From the NCBI RefSeq assembly GCF_003086295.3, contig NC_092051.1, positions 9,540,810 through 9,604,809 on the forward strand: a stretch of 64,000 nt of DNA, in the 5' to 3' direction. Each line of letters opens with the position of its first letter. The first letter of the stretch is position 1. The notes under the pieces are model-generated. The model saw nothing but the letters and a program-made list of their open reading frames with translations. It searched no databases and had not been told where the DNA came from. The stretch is from Arachis hypogaea (lineage: Eukaryota > Streptophyta > Magnoliopsida > Fabales > Fabaceae). This document shows, one piece after another, positions 1 to 12,277 of the stretch. A program made the translations under genes and the position numbers.

Positions 1-799
1 GCAGATTATTAAATATTAATTAGTAACTCCGTTTGAAAATGGTTAAAGCAGTTAAAAATTGTTAAAATTTATTACACTTCTTTTTTCTTATACAACAACC
101 ATGGCTTTTTCGGTTCGAATTATTAACTCAAGTTTATTTTCTTTCTTCTTTTCTTAATGTAATATACTAATAGATTAAATAAATTATAATTATATATGAC
201 GGTAAAATAATACATATTTAACCATTTAAACAATAATAACACATTTTTTGATTTTTTCTTTACGTCTTTATTCACAACTTTTTAAATGATAATTATAAAG
301 AAATAATATTCGTATGATATATAAAAAATTGTTAAATAGTTATTTATAAGTATATATTTAAAAAAATAATTATAACGTGTATTGTTAATTTGTTATAAAC
401 ATTTTAACATTTTATTAGTTTGCTTTCTTTTCATTCTTACATGGAAATAATTAAACATGTTAAACAAAATTAAGATATTATTACATTTATGTTTAATTTT
501 TATTAATTAAAGAAAACTATTCTAACATGATATATAACTTAATCAAAGTATATGAATTATATTATTTTTTCTCCATTAAAATTATATTGTCTTTACTGAT
601 GAAAGATAATTTTAATTTTACTTCAAATAATTTTTTAAATTTATATATCTAGCAATTAAATTCTTAATACAAGATTTCAAACAACTTAATAAAATTAGAT
701 AGCCCAATTTTTACAGTTTAATTTAAATAAACTTTTCAGTCATGAAATATATTTTTTATATGCAACAAAATCATATATCGTTCGTTACTCGATGATGTT
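1..799. other. AT-rich sequence without recognisable gene
   Basis: Very AT-rich sequence with short homopolymers and no open frame of coding character. I see no promoter, RNA gene or repeat that can be defended here. Confidence 0.6.
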
Positions 800-1269
800 A
801 AATATGATTCATTTGTTATTAGTAGTGACAAAGATTTCTATCTATTGTCGCCGTCAGTTTTTCGAGGTGAGGATTCCGGAACTCTTGGCGAAGCTTGTTG
901 ATGTGGCATCTAGTTTTGGAGGTTCGAATAGGAATACCCACTTCAAAGGACATTCAGCCTGCTCTAATGCCATGCCTGTTGGATCCTCGTCAGCAGTGCC
1001 GGTGATTGCACCTGAGCCAGATTTAGTAGTTTCACCGTCTTTTGCAATTAATTTGAATCGCAATTGTGATGCAGTAGTTGATGAGACTGGACCATTGGAG
1101 GAGGTTGCTTTCACGACGCCTAGTTCTCGTGTTCAGTGTGAAGACCTATAGCATTCGCCGTGGTGTTGAGTACAAGGTATTGGAATTGGATCATCGCAAG
1201 TACTATAGCAAGTGCAAGGAGTTCGGGGGCGGATGCGCATGGTTCATCCAGGTTAGCCACGATCTCTAG
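800..1269 (+). pseudogene. Mutator-like (MULE) transposase N-terminal relic
   Basis: Two overlapping frames together resemble the N-terminal part of a plant MuDR-type transposase. The first frame (792-1151) has a low-complexity linker of the type PxFAxNLNRNCD. The second (1078-1269) has the DNA-binding-domain start, with SVKTYSIRRGVEYKV followed by a KCKEFGGGCAWFIQV zinc-finger-like stretch (Cys-x6-Cys). The two parts are in different frames, the acidic linker expected between them is missing, and the frame closes at a TAG (1267-1269) just after the Cys region. No catalytic DDE domain follows. This is a truncated, internally deleted transposon remnant. MULEs of this type are abundant in legume genomes; the exact family is my recollection, not a search result. 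Confidence 0.65.
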
Positions 1270-1334
1270 TGACCACAGAAAGTTTGATTATGAGCTCGTT
1301 TTTATACACCTCAATGCTCTGTAAATCAAATTAA

Positions 1335-1610
1335 GTGTCTTCGAATTATTCCTATAGTAACAAACACAATAAATCGAAGCAACAAGTTTCAATTTGAATG
1401 GATAAATCGAATTAAAATGATTCGACGTTCATTTATAAATCGAATCCATTTGTTTCGATTTAGTAGTAAAATGTCAAATCGAACCCAGTTGATTCAATTT
1501 TCATTCAAGAACATTTTACACCTAATTTGAATCCAAAGAATTCGATTTACTACGTGTTTCATTAAATCGAATTGACTCAATTCGATTTATATAGAAATGT
1601 GCTTTGAGAC
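1335..1610. repeat. Array of short imperfect palindromes built on AAATCGAA / TTCGATTT
   Basis: The motif AAATCGAA and its complement TTCGATTT recur about every 25-35 bp. They often pair into imperfect palindromes with a centre of about 8-10 bp (around 1436-1462, 1474-1500, 1528-1552 and 1564-1591). The array starts directly downstream of the MULE relic, so it may be the decayed terminal or subterminal part of that element. No open frame crosses it. Confidence 0.6.
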
Positions 1611-1619
1611 TTTTGACGT

Positions 1620-2290
1620 TACATTTTCTGGTTTGAGACATTCAAATAATATTGAGTGCCATTTGGTTTATTAAAGTAATTTGTCCAATTTATTTAAAGC
1701 AAAATTATTAAAAAAATTAAGAATATTATTTTTGCATGCTGATTACTTGTTACAATTAAAATAAATTCAGCTAATATTAAATTAGTATTATTTTTTTCAA
1801 TTATTCTTTTTAAGTTGTTCGAATAAATTAAATTAAAAATAATATCTTAACTGTTATTTTAAAAAAAAAAATATTCTTAATTTATATCTAAAATTATTTT
1901 ATTTTATATATAGTATAAACAATGTGCTGTAATAATTTTTATTTAATACTATACTAGAAAGAACTTTAACATAAGTAATCTTTTAATTTTCAAAAATTCC
2001 GTTTTTACTATTCTGTAACTAAAATAATAGTCTCTAACGATACTGTAATAATTACAAAATTTATGTTCTCTTTTTTATATTATTATAATATTATTACATC
2101 ACTCAAGTCATGTGTTGTATAGTGTATGAACAAAAAAACATATCTTTAAATCTATATGATTTAATGGTCTGTACACTATAATTCACCTTGTTTTATTTAT
2201 GTCATATTGCTTGTGTTGAAGCCTTGAAGGTTACGAAAAAGTGAAGGATAAGTCTATATATACGTAAATACGTGTCACTGTCAAATATAT
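1620..2290. other. AT-rich spacer
   Basis: AT-rich non-coding sequence with A and T homopolymers. I see no gene, tRNA or clear repeat. Confidence 0.5.
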
Positions 2291-2505
2291 ATATGTTTTG
2301 ACGTCATTGCTGTACCTTATTTTATAGACTATAATCTAGATAGTTTTCACGTCAGTTGCCGTATCTTGCTCTATAATCTAGATAGTGACACGCAAATTCA
2401 ACAATTAATAAGTTAATTTAATAGTTGAAAACTGGGAACATGTCTTATTACTTTAGATTGAATTGAGAGTAGCTATCAAATTAATTTCTCAAATAATTGC
2501 ATACG
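2291..2505 (+). repeat. Upstream region of the F-box gene, duplicated at 27472-27690
   Basis: This stretch, including ACGTCATTG, two copies of TATAATCTAGATAGT and the block around CAACAATTAATAAGTTAATT, is repeated with few changes at 27472-27690. The intact F-box gene starts about 215 bp downstream here. In the second copy only an exon 3 relic remains. It marks the left border of a segment that was duplicated together with the P450 genes, and it probably includes promoter sequence. Confidence 0.7.
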
Positions 2506-2720
2506 TGCCACAATGCATTGTTCCAAAAAATATGTTATGAAGTAAAAGGATGTCACATCTAAACAGGGAAAAGCCGGCAAGCAAATTAAATACATAAGAC
2601 ATATATTAATTAAAACAAATGAGAAATTAGATAGTAATTAACGAAAGGGCATCACATATATAGAAATCATCATAACTTCATCTATGCATGTTAGTAATCA
2701 TAATTAGGTACATACAATTT

Positions 2721-5337
2721 ATGGAGAGTAGTATTGAAAAGAAAGGTGATTATTATTATTATTGTACCTCTCTGTTGAGTTTACCTGAATCCATTTTGGA
2801 TTGCATTCTCAAGCGCCTTTCACCAAAAGAACTCATTACAATATCTCAAGTGTGTACCAATTTAAGAGTTAGATGTAGAAGTGATCATTTGTGGGAAAAC
2901 CACATAAAGAAGAAATGGGGTAAAGTCTTTGGTGATGTTGCTTACAAAGAGTGGCAGTGGCATGTAACAAAATCAAAGGAGGAAAAAGGAAACACCTTCT
3001 ATCAAATGATTATCAATCACAACGGTGGTGAAAATGATGGGTCACTAGGGACTTTTAGTGGTTCTTGGCCTATGCTATGCCTTGGTTCATATTTAATTGA
3101 TTCCAAGAATATTCTTAGTGGTCAATTATTATTGTCAAATAGCCTTATGATGATGATGGCTTTGTATATCGCTCTGGAAAATGGCAAGTTTTGGTTTCCA
3201 GCACAAGTCTATAGGGTAAGTTATTTCATTTATATTAAGAGTAGTTATAATTTTTCATTAACAAATCTCTATGTGATTTGTAATAATCCTTATTTATATA
3301 TTTAATTTGTTCTATCAGGGATTATTAGTCAGTAATGCCTTAGTCAGCTATGATTCCAAAACTAATACCTTTCAAGCAAGGTAAGGGAAGGTGTTTACAC
3401 CTATACTATATTATTATTATTATTATTCAATTAACTAATAAGGTATAACTAATTATAGTAATTGACCTTATTCATGGATTTTGTAAGATGCATCTTATTA
3501 ATTGAGTACGATTTGATTGTGATGAACTACTACTTAATTAATAGGCAACAAATGGGTGGTTGGAGGATTATAGGGAACAGCATTAGGTGGGATAAGGTGA
3601 GAGCTCCACCAAATGAAACCTCTCAATGCAATATTCCTCAATTATCAGATTCTTTACATCACCTAAGGCCCGGTGACCATATTGAGATTCAATGGAAAGC
3701 AAGTACTGAAGTTCCTTATGGTAGGTTTCCAATTTGAGATTATATATTTATTAAAATTATTACGTCATTATATATTTATTTTATATATAAATATATATTG
3801 TTTAATTTAATTATTTTTAATATATTGATAACTAATTTAAAGATTAATTTTTAGTGTACACATACATAACATGATCGTATATTTATATATATACATACTA
3901 CATGTTAATGTTTGCAGTTGTTCCAATGGTAAATTTAATTTGTTATGCACAAACTTTTAATCCATGAAATAATTATATCTTTTATTAATTCAACTCATAC
4001 GTAAAATGCGGAGGGGGATAAAATTTTAGATTACATATTAAATTTTAATATCATTATGAAAATATTTCTCATGTTTTATATTAAATGATATAATACATTA
4101 ATTGTTTAAAATACAATTCAAATTTAATATTCTAAAATTTAAATAAAATATGTAAGGGATTTATTTCATGTATTAGATGCATGTGTATACATTTAAGTAG
4201 ACCTGTCAATGTCATACAATAATACATGACAATATAATTTATTCTTCAATTTTCAAAAGATATCGGAGCTAATAATTGATTTGGTGTTTAACAATGTTTG
4301 GTAATTTTTACCTTATTATTAATTTCAGGACTAATAATGATTTGTTTGCAGATTGGTGGTATGCTGAAATCGGTCACATGGACTCATGTAAGGAGAATGA
4401 GAATTGCTGTGGTTGTCAACACTCCGGTAAGAAAGGTGAAACCCACATGTAAATAATTTTATGTGGAATTATTAGGTCAAAGTCGCATCTAACGATTTTT
4501 TACTTTTAACTTTATATAAACTTCATAAATATAAAGATAATTGCATGTGAGTGTTCATCAGCAAAAAAATATCTTTTCATTAGTGTAAATATCTTTTCAT
4601 TAGTATCAAAATTAGTTTGTCTTAGTTAATCAATTACTGTATCTTTATGTTGCAGATTTGGTTCATGACTAAATACATAAATTGGACCTTAAAAATTTTA
4701 AATCAGATAAGATTTTTTGAAATTTAACAAATTTTTATTATTTTAAAAGATTTTGAAATATATTGATTTTTTAGTTTAAGAGAACTAATAATATAGATAA
4801 TGATATTATTTTGGATTTAATTGTCGTATACTCTTATAATAAAATTTTAATAAACATAATGAAAAGATAATTTACATAAGGAAAATAATTGTCAAGAAAA
4901 CTTTCAAAGTTATTAAAATTTTTTTATTTGAAATGCGTTGAAAGCTAATTTAAATATTTATCATTGATTCATTATTGTTCCTTAGTTACATTATGATATG
5001 TTCGATCAACTGATGAATAATGCTTAACTTAATTTAATTTAATTTATTATTCCAAAACAAAATGATTATTTATTCACTAAATGCTTACCTACCAGCATTA
5101 TGAAAAGAATATTAATTATTATTAGAGACGTTGGTGGTGGAGTTCAAGCAATACCATGTTGAGTCAGGGATGAGAAAAGCAAAGCTACAAAGAAATAAGA
5201 ATGGTCAACAATGTGAAAATCAGTGTGGAATTTATGGAGGAATCAGAAAGCTTCAGAGTGAGGAGGAGATTCATAAATGGAAGCAGCTCTTCCCACCTCA
5301 TCATAATCAAACTCCTGTTCCTGTATATCTCCCTTAG
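2721..5337 (+). CDS. F-box protein, five exons, apparently intact
   Basis: Proposed exons are 2721-3215, 3319-3380, 3545-3720, 4352-4426 and 5126-5337. All introns are GT-AG and the phases agree, giving 339 residues. The F-box lies near residues 18-60 (LLSLPESILDCILKRLSPKE, then a SRSDHLWENHIKKKW-type tail with Trp). F-box proteins of this kind bind SKP1 and act as substrate receptors of SCF ubiquitin ligases. The C-terminal half has the features of the plant group related to Arabidopsis At2g26850: WRIIGNSIRWDKVRAPP, HLRPGDHIEIQWK, DWWYAEIGHMDSC, and a closing GGIRKLQSEEEIHKWKQLFP. The start is the second ATG of the open frame, chosen because the ten upstream residues are not family-like. Exon 3 and intron 3 recur as relics at 16.8 and 28.4 kb. 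The substrate is unknown. Confidence 0.82.
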
Positions 5338-5924
5338 AATGCACAATTAATGCATCATTTGCATAAAAGTTTTTTTTTTTTTTATTTGATCAGATATTGC
5401 TATAACTAGTTTAATTTTCAAACTTATTATCTTTAAAAAACAAGAGAGAAGTGACGACCAAATTGGGTAGGGACCCAAAAATCGGGTGATTCATTTTTTT
5501 TTTTTCCAAAATATAGTATGGCAGCTACCATCAGTTCCGCGGTTCCACCTCGTATACTCTGAGTCACACACACATGATTTAAAAAGAAGTTTTTTTTCCA
5601 CCGTTATTTAAAATGTTTGATTCGAAAAGATCAAAAGATCTTCTATATTAAAACAGAGAATCAGACGTTATAAATAATTAAATATTATCAACTGGTTTTC
5701 TAGGAACTATCAAGAGTGAAATGGTGTGACTGATTATTATTGATAACAATGTCAAATTGGACAAAGATGGGATCTTTTGTTCTAAATTTGACAAAGATGG
5801 GATCTTTTGTTCTAAGATTTTAATTTTGATATATTAGTAATATAAAATATTTTACATAATAATTTTATTACATATACAAGTCCAAATAAATTAAGTTTAA
5901 CCTAACAAAATTTATTTATATAAT
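5338..5924. other. Non-coding spacer with a 30-bp tandem duplication
   Basis: Downstream of the F-box gene. A perfect 30-bp direct repeat starting ACAAAGATGGGATCTTTTGT lies at about 5761-5820. The rest is AT-rich with no gene seen. Confidence 0.6.
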
Positions 5925-7544
5925 GTGTGTATGAAATTATACTTTTTTTTCGTGTTTTTTTTCTTTTTCTTTTTTTTTATTTTCTTCATCCAACATTTGT
6001 ATTTCGTGTTTTTCTTCTTTTTTTTTTCTCTTTCTCCTTTTTCTTCTCCTTTTTTTTTGCGTTCTTTCTCCTTTTTCTTCACATTCCTTCTTCTTCTTCT
6101 TCGCGTGTTTCATCCTCTTCGTCGTTCTTTTTATTGCTGCTGTTGTTGCTGTATTTTTTTCTCCTCTTCTTTCTATTAATTTTGCAACATTATATATTTT
6201 TTTCTTTGTTTGATTTTTTCTCCCAAAAAGAATTGAGAAAATAAAATAAAAAGATGAAGAAGAAAAAACAACAGAAAATGAGGAGGAGGAAGATAAAGAG
6301 TTTTGAAGTATGCAGAACTTATCAAAATAAAAATATACTAAAATTTTTTCACAATAACACATAAATTTCTTAGTTTTTACATTGAAATTTTGCTATAAAT
6401 ACAAAAAAAAAAATTAATGCATTTTTTCTTCTTCTTTTTTTTCTTATTTCTTTCTTTTTTTTTAGTTGAATGAATGTAGATTCATCATCTTTCAAGTAAT
6501 TTTTGCAGTATTATGTATTTCTTCTTTTTCTTTGTTTGATTTTTTTTTATTCTTGTTAAGAAAATAAAATAAGAAAAAATTTGAGAAGGTAAAATAAGAA
6601 GAAAAAGATGAATAAAAAAAAGATGAAGATGATGATGATGATGAAAAAAAAGAAGCAGCACCAAAAGATGATGAAGGGAAAGAGGAAGAGTTTTGAATTA
6701 TGCAGAACTTATAAGAATACAAATACATCGAAATTTTTTAACAATAACACATAAATGTCTTAGTTTTTACATCGAAATTTTGCTACAAATACACAAAAAT
6801 ATTTTCTTTAATGCTGCATTTTTTTCTTCTTCTTCTTTTTCTTATTTCTTTCTTTCTTTTAGTTGAATGAATGTAGGTTCATTCTCTTGCTAGTAATTTT
6901 GCAGTATTATATATTTCTTCTTCTTCTTTATTTGATTTTTTTTGTTTCTATTCTTCTTATGAAAGAAAAATAAGAAAAAACTTGAGAAGGTAAAACAAGA
7001 AGAAAAAGATGAATAAGAAAAAAAAAGATGATGATGAAAAAAAAAAGAAGAAGAAACAACAAAAGATAAGGAGGAGAAAGAGGAAGAGTTTTGAATTTTG
7101 CAAAACTTATCAAAATAAAATACACTAAAATTTCTTAGTTTTTATAGCAAAATTTTTCTACAAACCTCAATTAACTCAGAAATACACCAAAATTACTTAA
7201 TGATTGTGATAGATAAACTCAGTTTGAAAATAACTAAAAAAATGACTGAATTATCAACAAAAACACATCCAAATCAATTTTGGATCATGCAACATTATCA
7301 ATGTGGCAAAAATTCTGCGATAACGATAACAATAAGATGATAACGATAACGACGATACGTATAAAAAGAAGACGATGATGATCATGATGATGAAGATGAT
7401 GGAGGAGAAGGGGGAAAAGAAAGGAGGAAGAGAAATTCCAATGAGAAAAGAAGAAGGAAGAGGAGGAGGAGGAGGAAGAGGTGGTAGTGTTGGTGACGAC
7501 GATAACGAAACAGAAAAATAACGAAGAAGGAGAAGGAGGAGAGG
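5925..7544. repeat. Tandem low-complexity array of T-rich and GAA/GAT-rich modules
   Basis: At least three related units start near 6186, 6508 and 6902, a spacing of about 320-395 bp. A fourth partial unit lies near 7260. Each has a pyrimidine-rich part (TTC/TTT runs), the phrase GTATTATATATTTCTTCTTC, a purine-rich run of GAA and GAT triplets, then TTTTGAATTATGCAGAACTT, ATCAAAATAAAAATACACT and a block with TTAGTTTTTACAT. The last 230 bp become a GAC/GAT/GAGGAG run up to the copia LTR. Open frames here (poly-Phe, poly-Ser, Lys/Glu) follow from the triplet composition and are not considered genes. Confidence 0.75.
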
Positions 7545-7877
7545 TGATGGATGTATTGACATTATGCTTAGAGCTAAGCCAGCTAAGCAAGTACAAGCTG
7601 GTGTACAAGTTGCTACTAGTTAGTTACAGTTAGTTAGCTATTAAGCTGGAACTCTCTAGAAGCTAGTTAGTTAGAGCCAACTCAGCTCGCACTCTTTTCT
7701 TTCCTTTATGAGCTGTAGAATTCTGTTACTGTAGTTAATTTCACTTTCCCTTTCTTCTTCAATTCAAGAACAGAACCCCTCTTCTTCTCTCTTTGTTTTC
7801 TCACTCTCTACTCTCTCTATTCTCTCATGCTTCTGTAATTACTTTCAAGATTCACACCTAGGTTACTGATACCTTCA
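7545..7877 (+). repeat. Left LTR of the copia element
   Basis: Begins TGATGGATGTATTGACATTA and ends GATACCTTCA, with canonical TG...CA ends. It is 333 bp, the same length as the right LTR. Confidence 0.9.
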
Positions 7878-7895
7878 TGGTATCAGAGCTTAGGG
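7878..7895 (+). other. Primer-binding site (initiator tRNA-Met type)
   Basis: TGGTATCAGAGC immediately follows the left LTR. It is the usual copia primer-binding site, complementary to the 3' end of initiator methionine tRNA. Confidence 0.88.
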
Positions 7896-7952
7896 TTCCA
7901 TAGCTTCCGCAAGCAACCAATTGAATCTCTGACTGAAGACTACTCGAGAATC

Positions 7953-8789
7953 ATGGCGCAAAGTTTCGTTGCAACTCCTATATCCATGAAGCTAGATGAA
8001 AGCAACTACCTACAGTGGAAAGATCAAGCAGAGTCAACAATCAAAGGAAATGATATGTTGAATCATCTCACTGGAGAGAACATTCCTCAGATGTTTCTTC
8101 CGAATGGTACAGCGAATCCAGAGTTCCAGAAACGGAAGCGGCAAGATGCTCTCTTGAAGTCTTGGTTAATGTCCTCAATGTCGAATCTCTTCACTACAAG
8201 AATGGTTGGATGCACGCTCACACACCAGATCTGGAAAAGGCTAGAAGATCACTTCGCGTCTCAGATCAAGGCCAAGGTGATGCAGCTGAAGAACAAATTG
8301 AGCACGATCCAGATAGGTACGTCAGTCACTGAGTATGTTCTGTCAATAAAGAGTACTATTGATGCATTAGCCTCTGTTGGAGAATCAATAAAGGAGAGTG
8401 ATCATGTTAATGCAATCTTACATGGTTTAACTGAAGAATATGGAAATGTCATGACCTCTGTGTTAGCAAGATCTACTAGCATAACAGTAGGAGAATTAGA
8501 AGCACTGTTACTAGCTCATAAAAGCATGTTAGCAAGGTTTAGAAAATCGGAAACCCTTATGCAAGCAAATATAGCTCAGCACTCACAGTACACACAAGCT
8601 CAACAAAGTCAGTTCTATTCTCATAACTCTGCAGGCAGAGAAAATTTTAGAGGTAACTTTCGTGGCAAAACAGGAAGAATGTCTCGAGGAGGCAGAGGCT
8701 CCTATGAAAAAGGAAGAATAATGCAAGGAGATGGCAGGCCACAATGTCAGGTCTGTGATAAAGTAGGATACATAGCCAAATTCTGCTAG
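7953..8789 (+). pseudogene. copia gag
   Basis: Open for 278 codons from ATG. The N-terminal part (LDESNYLQWKDQ, then an IWKRLEDHF helix region) is typical of the plant copia gag domain, and an Arg/Gly-rich linker follows. The zinc knuckle near the end is CQVCDKVGYIAKFC: Cys-x2-Cys-x4-Tyr-x4-Cys, with Tyr where His is expected. The frame then stops at TAG where copia proteins usually have Trp after the last Cys (TGG to TAG). Both changes point to decay. Confidence 0.85.
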
Positions 8790-11700
8790 TACAGATATGA
8801 TAAAGAACAGTATGAAGATACCTATGGTAGCAATAATCAGATCACTCAGCCAAAGGCAAACTATAGTAATGTGTTGACAACACCTTCAACCATGCAAGAT
8901 TCAAACTGGTACCCGGATTCAGGAGCTACACATCATGCCACTCATGATGCATAGAACCTGATGGAGAAAGAAGAATACATAGGGAATGAGCAAGTTGTTA
9001 TAGGAGATGGTTCAGGTTTGCATATTCACCATATTGGAAAAATGTGCTTTAACACTGATTTGAGCTCTAAATTACTATTCCTAACAAAACTGCTTCATGT
9101 ACCTAAAATCACAAAAAATCTGATGAGTGTACATCAATTTTGCTGTGATAATAGAGTTTTCTTTAAATTCCATGCTGACAAATGTTGCATTAAATCACAG
9201 GGAAGTAAAGAACTCCTCCTCCAAGGGAGTGTTGATAGAGGCTTGTATAAGTTTGAGGACATCACTACTGCACACACACCCTCAGTCTACATCTCTTTAC
9301 TAACACAGTCAAATAAATTCCTGATTTGGCATGCAAGATTAGGTCATGCAAATCCAAGTGTAGTGTCAAAAGTACTTAAGTCTTGTAATCTCTCTTTTAC
9401 ACCTAATAAAGAAGTCTGTGAAGCTTGTTGTATTGGAAAGTCACATTAATTACCATTCTTACCCTCACAAACAGTATATACATCACCATTAGATCTTGTC
9501 TATTCAGACATTTGGGGACCTGCACCCCTACCAGATAGTAGTGAAAACTGGTACTTTGTGATTTTTATTGATGCCTTTTCAAAGTTCACTTGGCTTTACC
9601 TTATTAAATCTAGAGCTCAACTTAAATCAGTTTTTTGTCACTTCCAACAAATGGTTGAATTGCAATTGAATACAAAATTAAAAATGTTACAATCTGATAA
9701 TGTAGCTGAGTATGTTAGTTTGTCTAAAATCTTAAAGGAAAAAGGAGTGCAGCACAAGTTCTCTTGCCCTCACGTCCATCAACAAAATGGCTCAGCAGAA
9801 CGAAAGCACAGACATATAGTGGAAATGGGGCTCACACTCTTGGCTGGTGCTTCCATGCCAACAAAATTCTGGGGCGAAGCTTTCAGTACTGCTGCAAGGT
9901 TGATCAATCTGCTGCCTACACCAGTCTTAGAAGGAGTGTCCCCCACAGAAAAGCTCTTTGGCAAAACACCAACATATGCAGATCTTAGAGTCTTCAGGTG
10001 TCTTTGTTTTCCTCATCAAAGACCCTATAACAGACATAAACTGGACTTCAGATCCTCACCCTGTACATTTATTGGCTATAGCACAGCCCACAAGGGCTAT
10101 AAATGCCTCACCCAAGATGGAAAGATAATCATCACTCGAAATGTAGTATTTGTTGAAGACAAATTTCCTTTTGAGAATCTCAAAGAAAGAAGTCAATTGC
10201 TAGCATCCTCAATTGATCAAGCATCACAGCCACCTACCATTCCTATGCTTCCAATTTTCACAGACACAGTAGCAGCACAAGATGCTACAAGCTCACCACT
10301 AATAATGTAGCCAGTCCTCCCCTCTCAACCGGCTCAAATTCGACCAAACTCAACTCCAACGAGTCAATCAGCCCAAGGCTCAAGTTCACCATCAAGCCCA
10401 TTGACTCTAGCCTCAACACAGAATCCAATTCAGTCAGCCTCAGACAGAACAACTCATCCAATCCCACCTTCAACACTTCCTTCCACAGCAAGAAACTCTC
10501 AAAGACATATAGCAACCTCATCAGTACCTGTCCCCATACTAATCAGTGATATAGAGATAGTCCTGCCAATCTCTGAGCCCTGTCAAGAAGTCCCACCAGC
10601 TACAAACACTCATCCAATGGTCACTCGAAGCAAGGCAGGAATTGTGAGACCAAGAGCATTTCAAGATAGCCTAGAGCTTAGAAGTGTGAAGCAAGCACTT
10701 GACATGCCAGAGTTGAAAATAGCAATGGACCTGGAATATGATGCATTGATAAAAAATAATACATGGAAGCTAGTGCAGTTGCCACCAAACAGAGAGGCAA
10801 TAGGCAGTAGGTGGGTTTTTAGAGCAAAATACAACTCTGATGGTTCTTTGCAGAAATACAAGGCAAGGCTGGTGGCTCAAGGCTATGCCCAAAGACCGGG
10901 ATTCGACTTTACAGAGACTTACAGCCCTGTAGTGAAACCTACATCTATCAGAGTAATTCTGACCATTGCCCTGGCGAACTCATGGATAATAAGGCAGCTC
11001 GATGATAATAATGCTTTTCTACATGGGGACTTAACAGAAGAAGTATACATGAAGCAGCCTCAAGGGTATGAACAGGGAGATCCATCACTAGTGTGCAAGC
11101 TAACAAAGGCCCTCTATGGCCTAAAAAAGCACCAAGAGAATGGTACAGCAAGCTAGCATCCGGTCTGAAAGATATTGGCTTCACCCCCACAAAATCTGAT
11201 GTCTTTGTGTTTCAAAGCAGCCGTCAAGGAGAAAGAATATTTGGGCTAGTCTATGTAGATAATATTATAGTTACTGGTGAGTCTGAAAGCACAGTCAATC
11301 AAGTTATCAAGAAGCTAAACAACATGTTTGCCCTAAAAGATATGGGAAGCCTGCACTATTTCCTTGACATTCAGGTGACAAGAACAAGTAGTGATGAACT
11401 GATTCTCACCCAACAAAAGTACATCAAGGAGCTACTAAGGAAGGCAAACATGGTAGGATGCACTTCCTGCCACACTTCATTACCCTCCACAGTCAAGTTA
11501 TCAGCCTTTGGAGGTGCAAATTTTCATGATCCAGCCCTTTACAGGTCCCTGATTGGCAGCCTGCAATACTTGACAATAACAAGACCTGAAATATTCTTTG
11601 GTGTACACAAGCTGGCACAGTTTGTTCAAGCTCTATTAGAAAGTCATTGGAAGATGGTGAAAAGAGTGCTGAGGCACTTGAGTGGAACTGCAAGCTATGG

Positions 11701-12200
11701 GCTGAATCTGAAGAAAGAAAATTTTATGGCAATCACTGCTTACAGTGATTCGGACTGGGCTGGGAATCCTGATGATAGAAAATCCACCAGTGGCTATTGT
11801 GTGTTCTTGGGGGTCAAACTTGGTATCTTGGGCTTTAAGAAAGCATACTGCAGTTGCTAGATCCAGTATAGAAGCAGAGTACAGGAGCATAGCAGACCTA
11901 GTAGCTGAGTTAATTTGGGTGAACAACCTGCTGTGTGAGCTTCAATTCTCTCCTAAGGAGTCTCCTATGCTATACTGCGACAACCAAATTGCAGTATTGC
12001 TAGCTGCAAACCCCATTCTGCATTCAAAGTTCAAGCACTTTGAAATTGATCTCCACTTTGTGAGAGATCATGTCAACAACAAGCGCATAAGAGTGAGCCA
12101 CATCCCAGGAGCAATTCAGGTAGCTGACATTCTCACAAAGACAATTCCATCCGAAGCCTTCCTGCACTTCAGAGAGAAGTTAAGTGTTACTGAAGCAGTC
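8790..12200 (+). pseudogene. copia pol (protease, integrase, reverse transcriptase, RNase H), with stops and frameshifts
   Basis: In order: the protease motif DSGATHH near 8918, then a stop at 8952; a GAG-pre-integrase domain with LIWHARLGHANP and two Cys pairs, ending at a stop at 9447; the integrase core with SDIWGP, LQSDN and HQQNGSAERKHRHIVE (Gly after SDN changed to Val); a stop at 10308; reverse transcriptase with SRWVFRAKYNSDG, QLDDNNAFLHGD and LYGLKK; a frameshift in an A-run near 11130; the catalytic box reading YVDN instead of YVDD; and RNase H with SDSDWAGNPDDRKSTSGYCVFLG, followed by a frameshift near 11815 and then EAEYRSIAD and HFVRDHV. The altered YVDD box alone should abolish reverse transcription. 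Confidence 0.9.
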
Positions 12201-12277
12201 CAAGAACAGATCACTGAAGCAGCTCAAAAACAGGCTTGCACGTTGAAGAAAACAGAAGAAAAAGAAACTAGAGATGA

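Noticed and set aside
1335..1610. CRISPR-like regular repeats
   Set aside because: The DNA is plant nuclear, the repeats are palindromic and diverged, and the spacers are not unique units of constant length.
5925..7608. Several open frames of 65-141 codons rich in Phe, Ser, Lys or Glu
   Set aside because: They follow directly from T-rich and GAA/GAT triplet repeats, occur in several frames at once and show no domain.
9764..11926. Minus-strand and alternate-frame open frames inside the copia element
   Set aside because: Shadows of pol. No independent motif, and they cross known domains.
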